This document shows, one piece after another, positions 1-11,437 of a DNA stretch of 64,000 bases; position 1 is the stretch's first letter, and each line of letters opens with the position of its first letter. The position numbers were made by a program, and so were the translations under genes. The stretch lies in the NCBI RefSeq assembly GCF_026625045.1, contig NZ_CP113089.1, positions 2,232,001 through 2,296,000 on the forward strand, written 5' to 3'. The DNA is from Microcella daejeonensis. GTDB taxonomy: Bacteria; Actinomycetota; Actinomycetes; Actinomycetales; Microbacteriaceae. The notes under the pieces were generated by a model that saw only the letters and a program-made list of their open reading frames with translations, was not told the DNA's origin and searched no databases.

Positions 1-704
1 CGTTCGCCTCCTCGCAGCCGTGGATCCGCGACGCGAGCCTGCGCCCCAAGTCGGTCGTGCGCGACGTCTACGAGCGGGCGATGACCTTCACCGAGTACGT
101 CTCGCATTACGGCATCGCGCGCTCGGAGGGCCTGCTGCTGCGCTACCTCAGCGACGCGGACAGGGCCATCCGCCAGACCGTGCCCGACGAGGCGAAGACC
201 GAGGAGCTGCGCGACCTCATCGCCTGGCTCTCGGAGCTCGTGCGCCAGGTCGACTCGAGCCTGCAGGACGAGTGGGAGCAGCTCTCGAACCCCACGACCG
301 ACCCCTCCGTGCCCGTCGTGCCCCCGCCCCCGCCGGACGTCACGACGAACCGTCGCGCCTTCGGCGTGCTCGTGCGCAACGAGTTGTTCCGCCGCGTGCA
401 GCTCGCCGCCCTGCAGCGCGACGACGACCTCGTGGCCCTCGATCCCGATGCGGGCTGGCCCGAGGCCCTCGACGCCTACTACGACGAGCACGACGTCATC
501 GGCACCGGCGGGGCGGCGCGCGCGGCGAGCATGGTGCAGATCGACGAGAACCCGGTGGATGCTCCCGGCACGTGGGCGGTGCGGCAGGTCGTCGAGGACC
601 CGGCCGGCGATCGCGACTGGGGCATCGAGGCCGTCGTCGACCTGGCGGAGAGCGCCGAGCAGGGGGTCGCGGTCGTGCGGGTGCTCGGGCTGCGCAGGCT
701 CTAG
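1..704 (+). CDS. DEAD/DEAH-box RNA helicase, C-terminal part (DUF3516), cut by window edge
   Basis: Only the last 233 codons are inside the window; the frame is open from base 3 and the true start lies upstream. The visible segments SQPWIRDASLRPKS, YERAMTFTEYVSHYG and RQVDSSLQDEWEQL resemble, from family memory, the DUF3516 region that follows the helicase core in actinobacterial superfamily II RNA helicases (Ski2/Dob1-like). The ATPase motifs would be upstream and cannot be seen. The tail is acidic and ends at a TAG. A role in RNA unwinding or turnover is inferred from the family, not shown here. Confidence 0.78.
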   Translation, partial: FASSQPWIRDASLRPKSVVRDVYERAMTFTEYVSHYGIARSEGLLLRYLSDADRAIRQTVPDEAKTEELRDLIAWLSELVRQVDSSLQDEWEQLSNPTTDPSVPVVPPPPPDVTTNRRAFGVLVRNELFRRVQLAALQRDDDLVALDPDAGWPEALDAYYDEHDVIGTGGAARAASMVQIDENPVDAPGTWAVRQVVEDPAGDRDWGIEAVVDLAESAEQGVAVVRVLGLRRL

Positions 705-749
705 GCGCGCGGCGCGCGGCGCCCGGTGCGCGGCTCCTGGCGTCCGGCG

Positions 750-1061
750 TCAGCCGGCGTCGGCCTCGAGACGGCCGAGCATGCGCCAGACCGTCGGGGT
801 GAGGGCGGGATGGTCGAGCGCGATCTGGCGCAGCACGCGGTAGTCGCGGGCGGGCGTCGGCATGCGCTCACCGTCCTCGCGGATGCGCTCGGCGCGGAGC
901 ATCCACACCACCAGCTCGTCGACGGTCGGCAGCTCCTCCATGAAGTCCCACGGGTCCTGCCCATCGCGCAGGCGCTCGTGCACGACGGTCTGCAGCTCGT
1001 CGTGCGCCTCGGCGCGCAGCAGCTCGAGGCTCGCGCCGGGTCGACGGGGGAGGAGGTTCAC
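750..1061 (-). CDS. Small hypothetical protein
   Basis: A 103-residue charged protein with no signal peptide or membrane segment and no motif I recognise. It contains a Trp/Glu-rich stretch (DPWDFMEELPTVDELVVWML) and a C-terminal helical-looking part. Codon use is GC3-rich as in its neighbours, which supports coding. The GTG start at 1061 lies inside a perfect 13-bp inverted repeat and has GGAGG directly against it, an odd arrangement, so the true start could be further in. It lies convergent to the helicase gene. Function unknown. Confidence 0.55.
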   Translation of the reverse strand: MNLLPRRPGASLELLRAEAHDELQTVVHERLRDGQDPWDFMEELPTVDELVVWMLRAERIREDGERMPTPARDYRVLRQIALDHPALTPTVWRMLGRLEADAG

Positions 1062-1090
1062 CCTCCGAGCCTACGAGAGGCTCGGAGGGT
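1060..1090. terminator. Perfect 13-bp inverted repeat between two minus-strand genes
   Basis: Arms 1060-1072 and 1078-1090 are exact reverse complements (ACCCTCCGAGCCT) around a 5-base loop. It starts 25 bases after the stop of the DUF2510 gene, the usual position for an intrinsic terminator, but no T-run follows on the minus strand. It also covers the annotated start of the next minus-strand gene, so it could alternatively hide that gene's ribosome binding site. Confidence 0.6.
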
Positions 1091-1114
1091 GATGTCTGAA
1101 CCCGGGGGGCGGGC

Positions 1115-2047
1115 TCAGACGATGAGGGCGACCACCGCGGCGACGGCGGTGGGCGCGAGCAGGATGCCCAGGGCGACGACGGCGGCGAGAACGACGACGC
1201 CGGCGAGGACGGGCGCCCAGGCGGATCGGCGGCGCGGGAGCATCGCCGCGCGCACGATCAGGTAGAGCAGGGGCAGGAGGACGGCGAGACCCCACGGGGC
1301 CACGCGCAGGTGACCGTCCTCACCGAGCAGTCGGCCGTCCACGGCGGCGAGGCCCGCCGCGCAGACGGCGGGCAGCGCGAGGGCGAGACCGATCGTCCAC
1401 ACCGGAGCGTCGACCGGGAAGCGCGTCGCCAGGGCCACCAGCAGCAGGAGGTGCACCGCGGGCATCGTGGTCATGATCCAGACGGCGGGGGTGTGCGTGC
1501 GGGTGGCGGGCACGAGGACGGGCGGACGGCCGGTGTCGATCGAAGACCGGTGGTCGCGCGCGGAATCCGTCGAGGCGGACCCTCCCGCGCTCGAGCTCGC
1601 CGACCGGGACCGCGCCGCGGTGCGCGTATGCGTGCTGTCGGCGGTCGCGGTCGACCCGGTGGCGGTGCTCGGTACGGAGACCGCGGCGGGGGAGAAGACC
1701 GTCGCGGAGGCGACGGAGGGCAGCGCATCCCACGGGCTCGTCGCCGGCGACCCCGCGTGCAGGGACATGGCCAGCGCCGCGAGCGCCGAGTCGTGCGCGG
1801 TCGGCGCGAGAGGGGCGGCGAGGGCGGTGCTCCCGCTCGCGGCCGGATCGCGCTGCGCGTCGTCGTCGAGCCCCGCCGCATCGGCGCTGGTCGTCGACGA
1901 GGCGCTCGAGGCGGAGCCGAAGGAGAGCGGGGCGGTGTACTCCGTCCAGGCCTCGCCGTTCCACCACCGTCGCGTCGTCCCGGCGTCCCCGAGCGGATCC
2001 GGGTACCAGCCTGCGGGCACCCGCGTGGTCGTCGTCGTGCTGCTCAT
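1115..2047 (-). CDS. DUF2510 domain membrane protein
   Basis: A 310-residue protein. Residues about 10-38 form a DUF2510 domain (VPAGWYPDPLG, then RWWNGEAWTEYT), a short Trp-rich module common at the N-terminus of actinobacterial membrane proteins. A long Ser/Ala/Thr-rich low-complexity stretch follows, then roughly five hydrophobic segments fill the last 120 residues (for example VHLLLLVALATRF and VLAGVVVLAAVVALGILLAP). The ATG at 2047 is chosen because GGGGGATCG precedes it and the DUF2510 domain starts just after; longer starts add an unlikely extension. The same upstream sequence GATCGGGGGATCG precedes the next DUF2510 gene at 3821. Function is not known. Confidence 0.75.
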   Translation of the reverse strand: MSSTTTTTRVPAGWYPDPLGDAGTTRRWWNGEAWTEYTAPLSFGSASSASSTTSADAAGLDDDAQRDPAASGSTALAAPLAPTAHDSALAALAMSLHAGSPATSPWDALPSVASATVFSPAAVSVPSTATGSTATADSTHTRTAARSRSASSSAGGSASTDSARDHRSSIDTGRPPVLVPATRTHTPAVWIMTTMPAVHLLLLVALATRFPVDAPVWTIGLALALPAVCAAGLAAVDGRLLGEDGHLRVAPWGLAVLLPLLYLIVRAAMLPRRRSAWAPVLAGVVVLAAVVALGILLAPTAVAAVVALIV

Positions 2048-2156
2048 CCGATCCCCCGATCGATCCGACCCCCCGGTCGGTCCCACCGCGCGACACCCGT
2101 TGCCGCCCGGTGCGCCGCCCCCGCGAGATGGCGGGTGCGACGTGCTGCCTATTCGG

Positions 2157-3821
2157 TTATCCGCCGAGCGTGTAGACGCCCCAGTCGTCGACCTGCCAGG
2201 CGATCCATCCGTTGCTGCGCTGCAGGCTCGACGTCACGACGACCGATGTCCCGTCGCTCGACACCGCCGGGCAGCGGAACTGCTGGCCGATGAACAGCGG
2301 CGGCGTGTCGGGGCAGGTCACATCGAGGCTCGAGCCGATGCTGCGGGCGCTGAGCTCGATGCTGTTCGAGGCCTCGGCGGCGAACAGCTGCGGCACGGCG
2401 CCGATGATGAGACCGGGCACGGCGATCACTGCGCCGGCCTGCAGGCCACCGAGGAGGAGGAAGACCGCGACGGGGCCGAACCCGGCGCCGGAGAAGCGGC
2501 TGAGCCGGACCGCGCGCGCGGTCAGGTACACGGGCGGCCCGAGGAGCGCCCACAGCCAGCTGGCCGGACGATCGACGCCGCGTCGACGCAGCCCTCGGGC
2601 GTCGAGGATCGCGAGCACGATGACGACGGGGTAGGGCGCGAGCCACAGCGCGCCGATGATCGGCAGGCTCTGCCCTCCCGTGAAGGCGGCGACGACGAGC
2701 AGGCTCAGCAGGAGCTGGAGCATGGGGAGCAGGGCGATCGCCCAGGCCGAGACGGTGTGCAGGGCCGGTGCCGTGGGCGCCGTGCCCGCGCTCATCGAGG
2801 CGCCGCCGCCGCGACGTCGCGTCGCGGCGACCGGGGTCTCGGTGACCGAGGGAGCGTAGGTGGGGGCGCCGGGCGCCGAGCCGAAGCCCGCGGCCGATCC
2901 GTACCCCGCTGCCGATCCGTAGCCCGCGGGCGACCCGAACTGCTGACCGTAGCCCGGCTGCTGGCCGAATCCCTGCTGCCCGTATCCGGGCTGCGGGGCG
3001 TACCCCTGCCCGGCGGACTGGGGCGCGTAGCCGGCGTTCTGCCCGTAGGCAGGGCCGCCGGCCGCGGAGCCGAAGGGTGCGGAGGCGCTCGCGGGGCCCG
3101 TGTACTGGGGTGCGGAACCCGCCGCCTCGGTCGTCCATCCGCCGTAGTCCGGGTTCGCGCCGAAGGGCGCGCCGCCGACCGGAGCGGAGGGGTAGCCGGC
3201 GGAAGGATGCGGAGCGGAGGGCTGCGCCGCCGACGGGTAGCCCGCCGAGTAGGCGGTGGAGGGCGTGGAGGCGGCCGGGACGGGGCCGGGCACGCTGCCG
3301 GCGGGCTGCTCGTGATCGCCCGTGACGGGCGCGGCCTGCGCGGGCGGAGCGGATGCCGCCGGAGCGCTCGGGAAGCCCTGAGCCGCCGGCGTCGATGCGG
3401 GTGCGGCGGAGGCCGCCGATGCGGCCGGCGCGACGTAGGTCGGGACCGCCGGCGGAGGCGTGCTCGGAATGGTCGCGTTCAGAGGAGGGACGCCATCAGC
3501 GGCAGCGGCGGCCGCCTGCATGACGTCGGGCTCGATGAGGAGGGGGACGGGATCGGTGCGCGGCGGCTCGAGCTCCCGCAGCACCTGCACGCTCGGCTGC
3601 TCGACGATCGTGCCGCTCGTGCCGCTCGGGTCGGCCTCCTCGCGCTCGGGGAGCTCGTCGTCGGCGAAGGTGGTCGGCGCGGTGGCCTGCGGCACCACGG
3701 GCTGACGGGCGTCCGAGACGTGCTCGGTCCACGCGTGGTTGTCCCACCAGCGAAGCTGGGGCAGGCCGAGGGGGTCCGGGTACCACCCGGCGGGAACCCG
3801 CCCGTACTCGTCGTCGCTCAC
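2157..3821 (-). CDS. DUF2510 domain membrane protein with long low-complexity region
   Basis: A 554-residue protein. DUF2510 occupies about residues 7-36 (VPAGWYPDPLGLPQLRWW). Residues about 60-330 are Pro/Ala/Ser-rich and then Gly/Tyr/Gln-rich, with near-repeats such as GYGQQGFGQQPGYGQQ and YGSAAGYGSAAGFGSAPG. About four hydrophobic segments follow (ALLPMLQLLLSLLVVAAF, YPVVIVLAILDA, FGPVAVFLLLGGLQAGAVI). The last 60 residues carry two Cys (VTCPDTPP, FRCPAV) and look like a DUF4333-type extracytoplasmic domain, a weak match from memory. GTG 3821 is preferred over a start 30 bases upstream because GATCGGGGGATCG, shared with the neighbouring paralogue, sits just ahead of it. Confidence 0.75.
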   Translation of the reverse strand: MSDDEYGRVPAGWYPDPLGLPQLRWWDNHAWTEHVSDARQPVVPQATAPTTFADDELPEREEADPSGTSGTIVEQPSVQVLRELEPPRTDPVPLLIEPDVMQAAAAAADGVPPLNATIPSTPPPAVPTYVAPAASAASAAPASTPAAQGFPSAPAASAPPAQAAPVTGDHEQPAGSVPGPVPAASTPSTAYSAGYPSAAQPSAPHPSAGYPSAPVGGAPFGANPDYGGWTTEAAGSAPQYTGPASASAPFGSAAGGPAYGQNAGYAPQSAGQGYAPQPGYGQQGFGQQPGYGQQFGSPAGYGSAAGYGSAAGFGSAPGAPTYAPSVTETPVAATRRRGGGASMSAGTAPTAPALHTVSAWAIALLPMLQLLLSLLVVAAFTGGQSLPIIGALWLAPYPVVIVLAILDARGLRRRGVDRPASWLWALLGPPVYLTARAVRLSRFSGAGFGPVAVFLLLGGLQAGAVIAVPGLIIGAVPQLFAAEASNSIELSARSIGSSLDVTCPDTPPLFIGQQFRCPAVSSDGTSVVVTSSLQRSNGWIAWQVDDWGVYTLGG

Positions 3822-4012
3822 GCTATCGATCCCCCGATCAGTGCCGCGCACCTGTGGCGCGGCTGCCGCAAGCTTACGGATCGGGTCGGATCAAGGGGAG
3901 TGCCCTCACGCCCCCAGTCCGGGTGGCGAGCATGCGCATTCCGAATGCCGGATGCCCCCTTTTCGCAGGCCTCCCCGCCCCGGCTGCGAGCGCCGCGGGC
4001 GGCTCCCGCTCG

Positions 4013-4018
4013 TACACT
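4013..4018 (+). promoter_or_regulatory. Candidate -10 element for a leaderless pabB transcript
   Basis: TACACT ends six bases before the ATG at 4025, so transcription would begin at or next to the start codon. No convincing Shine-Dalgarno sequence precedes the ATG. The same spacing recurs at six other genes in the window. Confidence 0.45.
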
Positions 4019-4024
4019 CGGACC

Positions 4025-5449
4025 ATGGGACGAGGGGCGCCACGCGCGGGGCTGCTGCGCCATCCGCTCGACGGTCCTCCCTCTCTCGGCGACCTGGCCG
4101 CCGCCATGGAGGCGCGCGATCCCGGGGCCGATCTCGTCTGGCTCGACTCGGGCGCCGCCGCCGAGACCGGACGCTCCCTCCTCGCCACCGGCTCCCGCAT
4201 CGTCCTCGAGCCCGGGCTTCCGGTGCTGCCGCAGCTCCGCGCCGCCCTCGCCTCGATGCCGGCGCTCGCGCCGGGCGACGTCGTGCCCCTGGGCCTCGTC
4301 GGCTGGTTCGGCTACGAGCTCGCCGACGAGACGATGGGGATGCCCGTGCCCCGCGCTCCGGCCCACCACCGGGCATCGTGGCTCGCCGTCGACCGCGGGC
4401 TGCTCGTCGACCATGAGAACGGCACGGCCGAGCTCGTGGCGCTGGATCGCGAGGGCGCGGGCGCCTGGAGCGCCGAGCTCGATGCGTGGCGGCACGAGAT
4501 GCTCGAGCTGCTGGCGAGCGCGCGGGCGGCATCCCGAACCGGTGACGGCGCGCGCACCGCCGGCGCGACCGCGACCGCGCCGGCCGACCGCCCCGCCGGC
4601 GGCGCCCCGCCCGCCCGCCGTCACGACGACGACCGCTACGCCGCCCTCGTCGAGCGCTGCCAGGAGGCCATCCGCGAGGGGGAGGCCTACCAGCTGTGCC
4701 TCACCACCTCGGTCGCGGTCGAGCACGAGGCCGACATCGATCCGCTCGCCCTGCACGCCCGTCTGCGCGCCGCGAGCCCCGCGCACCACGGAGCCCTGCT
4801 GCGCATCGGCGGCACCGCGCTGGTGAGCGCGAGCCCCGAGACCTTCCTGCGGCTCGAGCGCGACGATGAGGGTCTCGTCGTGAGCACGCGCCCCATCAAG
4901 GGCACGCGACCGCGGGGGGCGGATGCCGCAGCCGACGCCGCCCTCGCCGCCGAGCTCGCCGCGAGCGACAAGGAGCGCGCCGAGAACCTCATGATCGTCG
5001 ACCTCATGCGCAACGACCTCTCGCGGGTGTGCGCGCTCGGCACCGTGACGGTCACCGGGCTGCTCGAGATCGAGACCTACGCGCAGGTGCACCAGCTGGT
5101 CTCGACCATCGAGGGCCGCCTGCGCCCCGCGCTGGATGCGCTCGACGCCGTCGCCGCCTGCTTCCCGGCGGGCTCGATGACGGGCGCGCCGAAACGGCGG
5201 GCGATGCAGCTGCTCGCGGAGCTGGAGGGCGCTCCGCGCGGTGTCTACTCCGGGTGCGCGGGCTACCTCGCCGCCGACGGTACGGCCGATCTGGCCATGG
5301 TGATCCGCAGCGTGCTCGTCGAGGGCCGCACGGCGACGCTCGGGGCGGGCGGCGGCATCACCGCCCTCAGCGTCCCCGTCGAGGAGGTCGCCGAGATGCG
5401 CCTCAAGTCGGCCGCGCTGCTCGCCGCCCTGGGGGTCGAGCGCGCCTGA
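4025..5449 (+). CDS. pabB: Aminodeoxychorismate synthase component I
   Basis: A 474-residue chorismate-binding enzyme that would turn chorismate plus ammonia into 4-amino-4-deoxychorismate for folate synthesis. Visible motifs are AYQLCLTT (about residue 219), RPIKGTRPRG (about 287), DLMRNDLSRVC (about 325) and GSMTGAPKRRAM (about 382). The Lys in PIKGT is the PabB signature; anthranilate synthase TrpE normally has PIAGT at this place, so PabB is favoured over TrpE. No glutaminase partner or lyase gene is adjacent. The ATG at 4025 is chosen because a -10-like TACACT lies six bases upstream; an open extension to 3854 has no support. Confidence 0.82.
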   Translation: MGRGAPRAGLLRHPLDGPPSLGDLAAAMEARDPGADLVWLDSGAAAETGRSLLATGSRIVLEPGLPVLPQLRAALASMPALAPGDVVPLGLVGWFGYELADETMGMPVPRAPAHHRASWLAVDRGLLVDHENGTAELVALDREGAGAWSAELDAWRHEMLELLASARAASRTGDGARTAGATATAPADRPAGGAPPARRHDDDRYAALVERCQEAIREGEAYQLCLTTSVAVEHEADIDPLALHARLRAASPAHHGALLRIGGTALVSASPETFLRLERDDEGLVVSTRPIKGTRPRGADAAADAALAAELAASDKERAENLMIVDLMRNDLSRVCALGTVTVTGLLEIETYAQVHQLVSTIEGRLRPALDALDAVAACFPAGSMTGAPKRRAMQLLAELEGAPRGVYSGCAGYLAADGTADLAMVIRSVLVEGRTATLGAGGGITALSVPVEEVAEMRLKSAALLAALGVERA

Positions 5450-5536
5450 GCGCCGCCGGGCCGCGGGTACGATGAGAGACGGCGCGCTCGCGCCGCATCC
5501 CCCGCTTCTTCATGCCTTTTCTGCGAGAGACCTTCC

Positions 5537-8122
<2,586 letters not shown>

Positions 8123-8130
8123 CCGCTCCC

Positions 8131-8159
8131 CGGCCCCGGCGTCCTGCACGCAGGGGCCG
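8131..8159. terminator. Weak hairpin after leuS
   Basis: CGGCCCC (8131-8137) and GGGGCCG (8153-8159) are complementary around a 15-base loop, nine bases past the leuS stop. There is no T-run, so this is only a possible terminator. Confidence 0.3.
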
Positions 8160-8226
8160 CGGCGCGCCCGCCTAGGGTCTCCGAACGCGGGGGCGGTTCC
8201 CGCGGGATGACGGGGGCGGGATGGCG

Positions 8227-8910
8227 ATGAGTGACGGAGCGCCTCGCACTCCTCGCCGCTCGGCACGGGTGCGGGCCGCGATCGGCGGCGTGCTGCTCCT
8301 CGGGCTGCTCGGGCTCGCCACCGCCGTCGTCGGAGCGATCGTGACCCCCGGCGGCACGACGACCGCGGTCGACGCGGGCGGAGCGGCGGCGGAGGGCGGA
8401 GCATCCCCCTCCGGCCCGGCCGGCGCGGGGGACGACGGGGCGGGAACCGGCGGAGGAGCCGCCGCCACCGCGGTCATCGTGCACGTGCTCGGTGCGGTGC
8501 GCACGCCCGGCATCGTCGAGGTGCGGCCGGGGGACAGGGTCGTCGACGCGATCGCGGCCGCGGGCGGCACGACGGAGGACGCCGACCTCGGCGGCGTGAA
8601 CCTCGCCCGCGTGCTCGCCGACGGCGAGCAGCTGCGGGTGCCGCGGGCGGGCGAGGTCGTCACCCCGCCGCCCCCGGCGGAGGGGACCGCGACGGCGGGC
8701 GGAGCTCCCGCGGATTCGAGCGTCGTGAATCTCAACACGGCCGACGCCGCCGCGCTCGAGACGCTCCCCGGGGTCGGCCCCGCCCTCGCGGCCCGCATCA
8801 TCGCCTGGCGCGACGAGAACGGGCCCTTCCGCGCCGTCGACGAGCTGCTCGCGGTCTCGGGCATCGGCGATCGCACGCTCGAGGGCTTCCGCGATCAGGT
8901 GACGGTGTGA
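8227..8910 (+). CDS. comEA: ComEA-type DNA-binding competence protein
   Basis: A 227-residue protein with one membrane anchor at about residues 18-42 (IGGVLLLGLLGLATAVVGAIV), a Gly/Ala-rich spacer, a SLBB-like domain (about 78-130, VHVLGAVRTPGIVEV) and a C-terminal pair of helix-hairpin-helix motifs (about 158-227, VNLNTADAAALETLPGVGP then VSGIGDRTLEGF). In competent bacteria this protein holds incoming double-stranded DNA at the outer face of the membrane. It overlaps comEC by GTGA, so the two are translationally coupled. The start at 8221 two codons upstream is equally possible. Confidence 0.88.
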   Translation: MSDGAPRTPRRSARVRAAIGGVLLLGLLGLATAVVGAIVTPGGTTTAVDAGGAAAEGGASPSGPAGAGDDGAGTGGGAAATAVIVHVLGAVRTPGIVEVRPGDRVVDAIAAAGGTTEDADLGGVNLARVLADGEQLRVPRAGEVVTPPPPAEGTATAGGAPADSSVVNLNTADAAALETLPGVGPALAARIIAWRDENGPFRAVDELLAVSGIGDRTLEGFRDQVTV

Positions 8911-11303
8911 GCGGCGCACCGGTCGTTGCCCGCGACACGGCGGCGCATCCGACGGCGGTGGATGCCCGTCTCGCGCTCCCCGCCGGCGTCGGGTGGCTCG
9001 CCGCCGTGCTCCTCGTCGCCCTGCCGCAGGCCGCGCTCGCGACGTCCGTCATCGCCCTCGCGGCCGCCCTCTCGTCCGTCCTCGTCGTCCGACGCGCGGC
9101 GAGGCGCCCCCGCGTCCCGGGGCTCGTTCGCGCGCTCCTGCCGTCCGTCGTCGCCGTGGGCGTCGTCGCGGCGGCGATCGCCCTCGCCGCGCCGGCCAGG
9201 ATCCCGCCCCTGCTCGCCGACCTGGGGGAGGAGGGCGGGTCGGCCGTCGGCGTCGTCGCTCTCGAGGCGACGGTCGCGCCGGGAGCCGAGGGAGGCGCCG
9301 ACGCCACGCTGCTCGTGCTGGAGGACCGAGGTACGGGCGAGGAGCTCGGGATGCGGGTCCCCGTGCGACTGCTGCAGGTGCCCGCCGAGGAGCGTCTCGC
9401 CCTGGGCACCCGGCTGGACGCGCGCTGGCGCGTGCTGCCGACCGAGGCGGGCGACGATCGGGCCGCGCTCCTCGCGCCGATGGGCGCCGTCACGGTCGGC
9501 GGTGCTGCGCCCCCTCTGCTCTCCGCGGCGGACGATCTGCGAGCGCGCTTCCTCGACGTCGCCGGCGTCTTCCGCGGGGACGGGGCCGCGCTGCTGCCGG
9601 GCCTCGCGATCGGCGACACGAGCGCCGTGAGCGACGAGCTGGACGATGCGATGAAGGCCTCGAGCCTCAGCCACCTCACGGCCGTCTCGGGGGCGAACTG
9701 CGCCATCGTCGTCGGGCTCGTGATGGGTGCCGGTGCCCTCGCGGGGTGGCCCCGCCCGGTGCGCATCGGGGTGGCGCTCGCGGCGCTCGGCGGGTTCGTG
9801 CTGCTCGTGACGCCCGAGCCGAGCGTGGTGCGGGCGGCCGTCATGGCGGCGGTCGTCCTCGTCGCGCTCGCCGGCGGGCGGCCCGGGCGCGGGCTGCCCG
9901 TGCTGGGCGCGGCGGTGCTGGGCATCCTCGTGCTGGATCCGTGGACGAGCCGCGAGTACGGCTTCGTGCTGTCGGTGCTCGCCACCGCGGCGCTCCTGCT
10001 CCTCGCCGGGCCGCTCGCCGAGCGGCTCGGCCGGGTGATGCCGGCACCCCTCGCGCTCGCGATCGCCGTGCCGCTGGCCGCGCAGATCGCGTGCCAGCCC
10101 GTTCTCGTGCTGCTCGAGCCGAGCATCCCGCTCGCCGGCGTCGCCGCCAACATCCTCGCCGCGCCGGCCGCACCGGTCGCGACGATCGTCGGCATGCTCG
10201 CCTGCCTGCTCGCCCCGGTGGCGCCGCCGTTCGCGCTCGGCGCCGCCGGGATCGCCTGGCTGCCGGCATCGTGGATCGGCGGCATCGCCCGCGTCGCCGC
10301 GGAGCTGCCGGGAGCGCAGCTGCCGTGGCCGGAGGGCGGAGCGGGGGCCGTGCTGCTCGCCGTCGTGATCGCGGGTCTGCTGGGGGCCGCGGGTGTCCCC
10401 CCGGTGCTCGGTCGCCGCGGCCGTCGGAGAGCGCTCGCGGCCACGAGCGGTCTGCTCGCCGTCACCGCGGGACTCACCGTCGGGACGGCGACGCTGCAGG
10501 GGTTCGGGCGTCCGTCGGACTGGACGATCGCGCAGTGCGACATCGGGCAGGGCGACGCCGTGCTCGTGCGCTCGGCGGGCGAGATCGCGCTCATCGACAC
10601 GGGCGCCGAGCCGGAGCTGCTCGACGCCTGCCTGCGCACCCTGGGCATCGACCGCCTCGACCTGCTCGTGCTCACCCACTTCGATCACGATCACGTCGGC
10701 GCCGTCGACGTGGTCGTCGGGCGCGTCGACGAGGTGATCGCCGGGCCCCTCGCCGACGAGCGCGATGCCGAGATCCTCGACGCGCTCGCCGCGGGAGGGG
10801 CCGTCGTCCGACCGGTGGCGGCGGGCGAGCAGGGGATGCTCGGCGCGCAGAGCTGGCGGGTGCTGTGGCCGCCCGACCATCGGGGGATCGAGCCCGGCAA
10901 CGACGCCAGTCTCGTGCTGGAGTGGCGCGCGGCGGGGGAGTGCTCGGTCGCCTGCGCCCCGAGCATGCTCGCCCTCGGCGACCTGGGGCAGGAGGCGCAG
11001 CGCGGCCTCCTCGCCGCGGTGCGCATCCGGGCCGTCAGCGTCGTCAAGGTGAGCCACCACGGCTCGGCGGATCAGGAACCGGAGCTCTACCGGGCGGCCG
11101 CCGCGACCCTCGGACTGATCGGGGTCGGCGAGGGCAACACCTACGGGCATCCGGCGCCGGAGGCCCTCGACGCGGTGACCGCGGCGGGAGGGACCCCGGT
11201 GCGCAGCGACGCCCACGGACTCGTGCTCATCGCCCCCGAGCCGGGTCGGCCCGACGTGTGGCGGGTCTGGACCGAGCGCGGGGAGCTCGACCGGGGCGGC
11301 TGA
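8907..11303 (+). CDS. comEC: ComEC/Rec2 family DNA channel protein
   Basis: A 798-residue polytopic membrane protein. The N-terminal third has hydrophobic segments and an OB-fold-like loop region. The competence domain runs from about residue 230 to 500 (SHLTAVSGANCAIVVGLVM is its typical core). The C-terminal part, about 540-790, is a metallo-beta-lactamase fold with THFDHDHVGA and KVSHHGSADQ as metal-ligand motifs. The protein would pass single-stranded DNA into the cytoplasm. With comEA it forms the usual two-gene cassette; no type IV pilus genes are in the window, so competence is possible but not shown. Confidence 0.9.
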   Translation: MSGAPVVARDTAAHPTAVDARLALPAGVGWLAAVLLVALPQAALATSVIALAAALSSVLVVRRAARRPRVPGLVRALLPSVVAVGVVAAAIALAAPARIPPLLADLGEEGGSAVGVVALEATVAPGAEGGADATLLVLEDRGTGEELGMRVPVRLLQVPAEERLALGTRLDARWRVLPTEAGDDRAALLAPMGAVTVGGAAPPLLSAADDLRARFLDVAGVFRGDGAALLPGLAIGDTSAVSDELDDAMKASSLSHLTAVSGANCAIVVGLVMGAGALAGWPRPVRIGVALAALGGFVLLVTPEPSVVRAAVMAAVVLVALAGGRPGRGLPVLGAAVLGILVLDPWTSREYGFVLSVLATAALLLLAGPLAERLGRVMPAPLALAIAVPLAAQIACQPVLVLLEPSIPLAGVAANILAAPAAPVATIVGMLACLLAPVAPPFALGAAGIAWLPASWIGGIARVAAELPGAQLPWPEGGAGAVLLAVVIAGLLGAAGVPPVLGRRGRRRALAATSGLLAVTAGLTVGTATLQGFGRPSDWTIAQCDIGQGDAVLVRSAGEIALIDTGAEPELLDACLRTLGIDRLDLLVLTHFDHDHVGAVDVVVGRVDEVIAGPLADERDAEILDALAAGGAVVRPVAAGEQGMLGAQSWRVLWPPDHRGIEPGNDASLVLEWRAAGECSVACAPSMLALGDLGQEAQRGLLAAVRIRAVSVVKVSHHGSADQEPELYRAAAATLGLIGVGEGNTYGHPAPEALDAVTAAGGTPVRSDAHGLVLIAPEPGRPDVWRVWTERGELDRGG

Positions 11304-11437
11304 GCGAGCGGCACCGCTCGGGTCCGCCGTCGGAGGCGGCGGATAGTCTGGACGCGCACCGACTCGGCGGCCCCGTTCTCGCCGCATCGTCCGCGTGCAC
11401 CGTCCACCCGCAAATCCCCCCAGCACCGAGGAGCACG

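Noticed and set aside
1467..4826. Long plus-strand open frame (over 1,100 codons) opposite the DUF2510 genes
   Set aside because: It runs antisense to two genes with recognisable domains and into pabB; long antisense frames are expected at this GC content and the product shows no family features.
5450..5536. T-box leader ahead of leuS
   Set aside because: The 87-base gap is too short and lacks the conserved T-box sequence.
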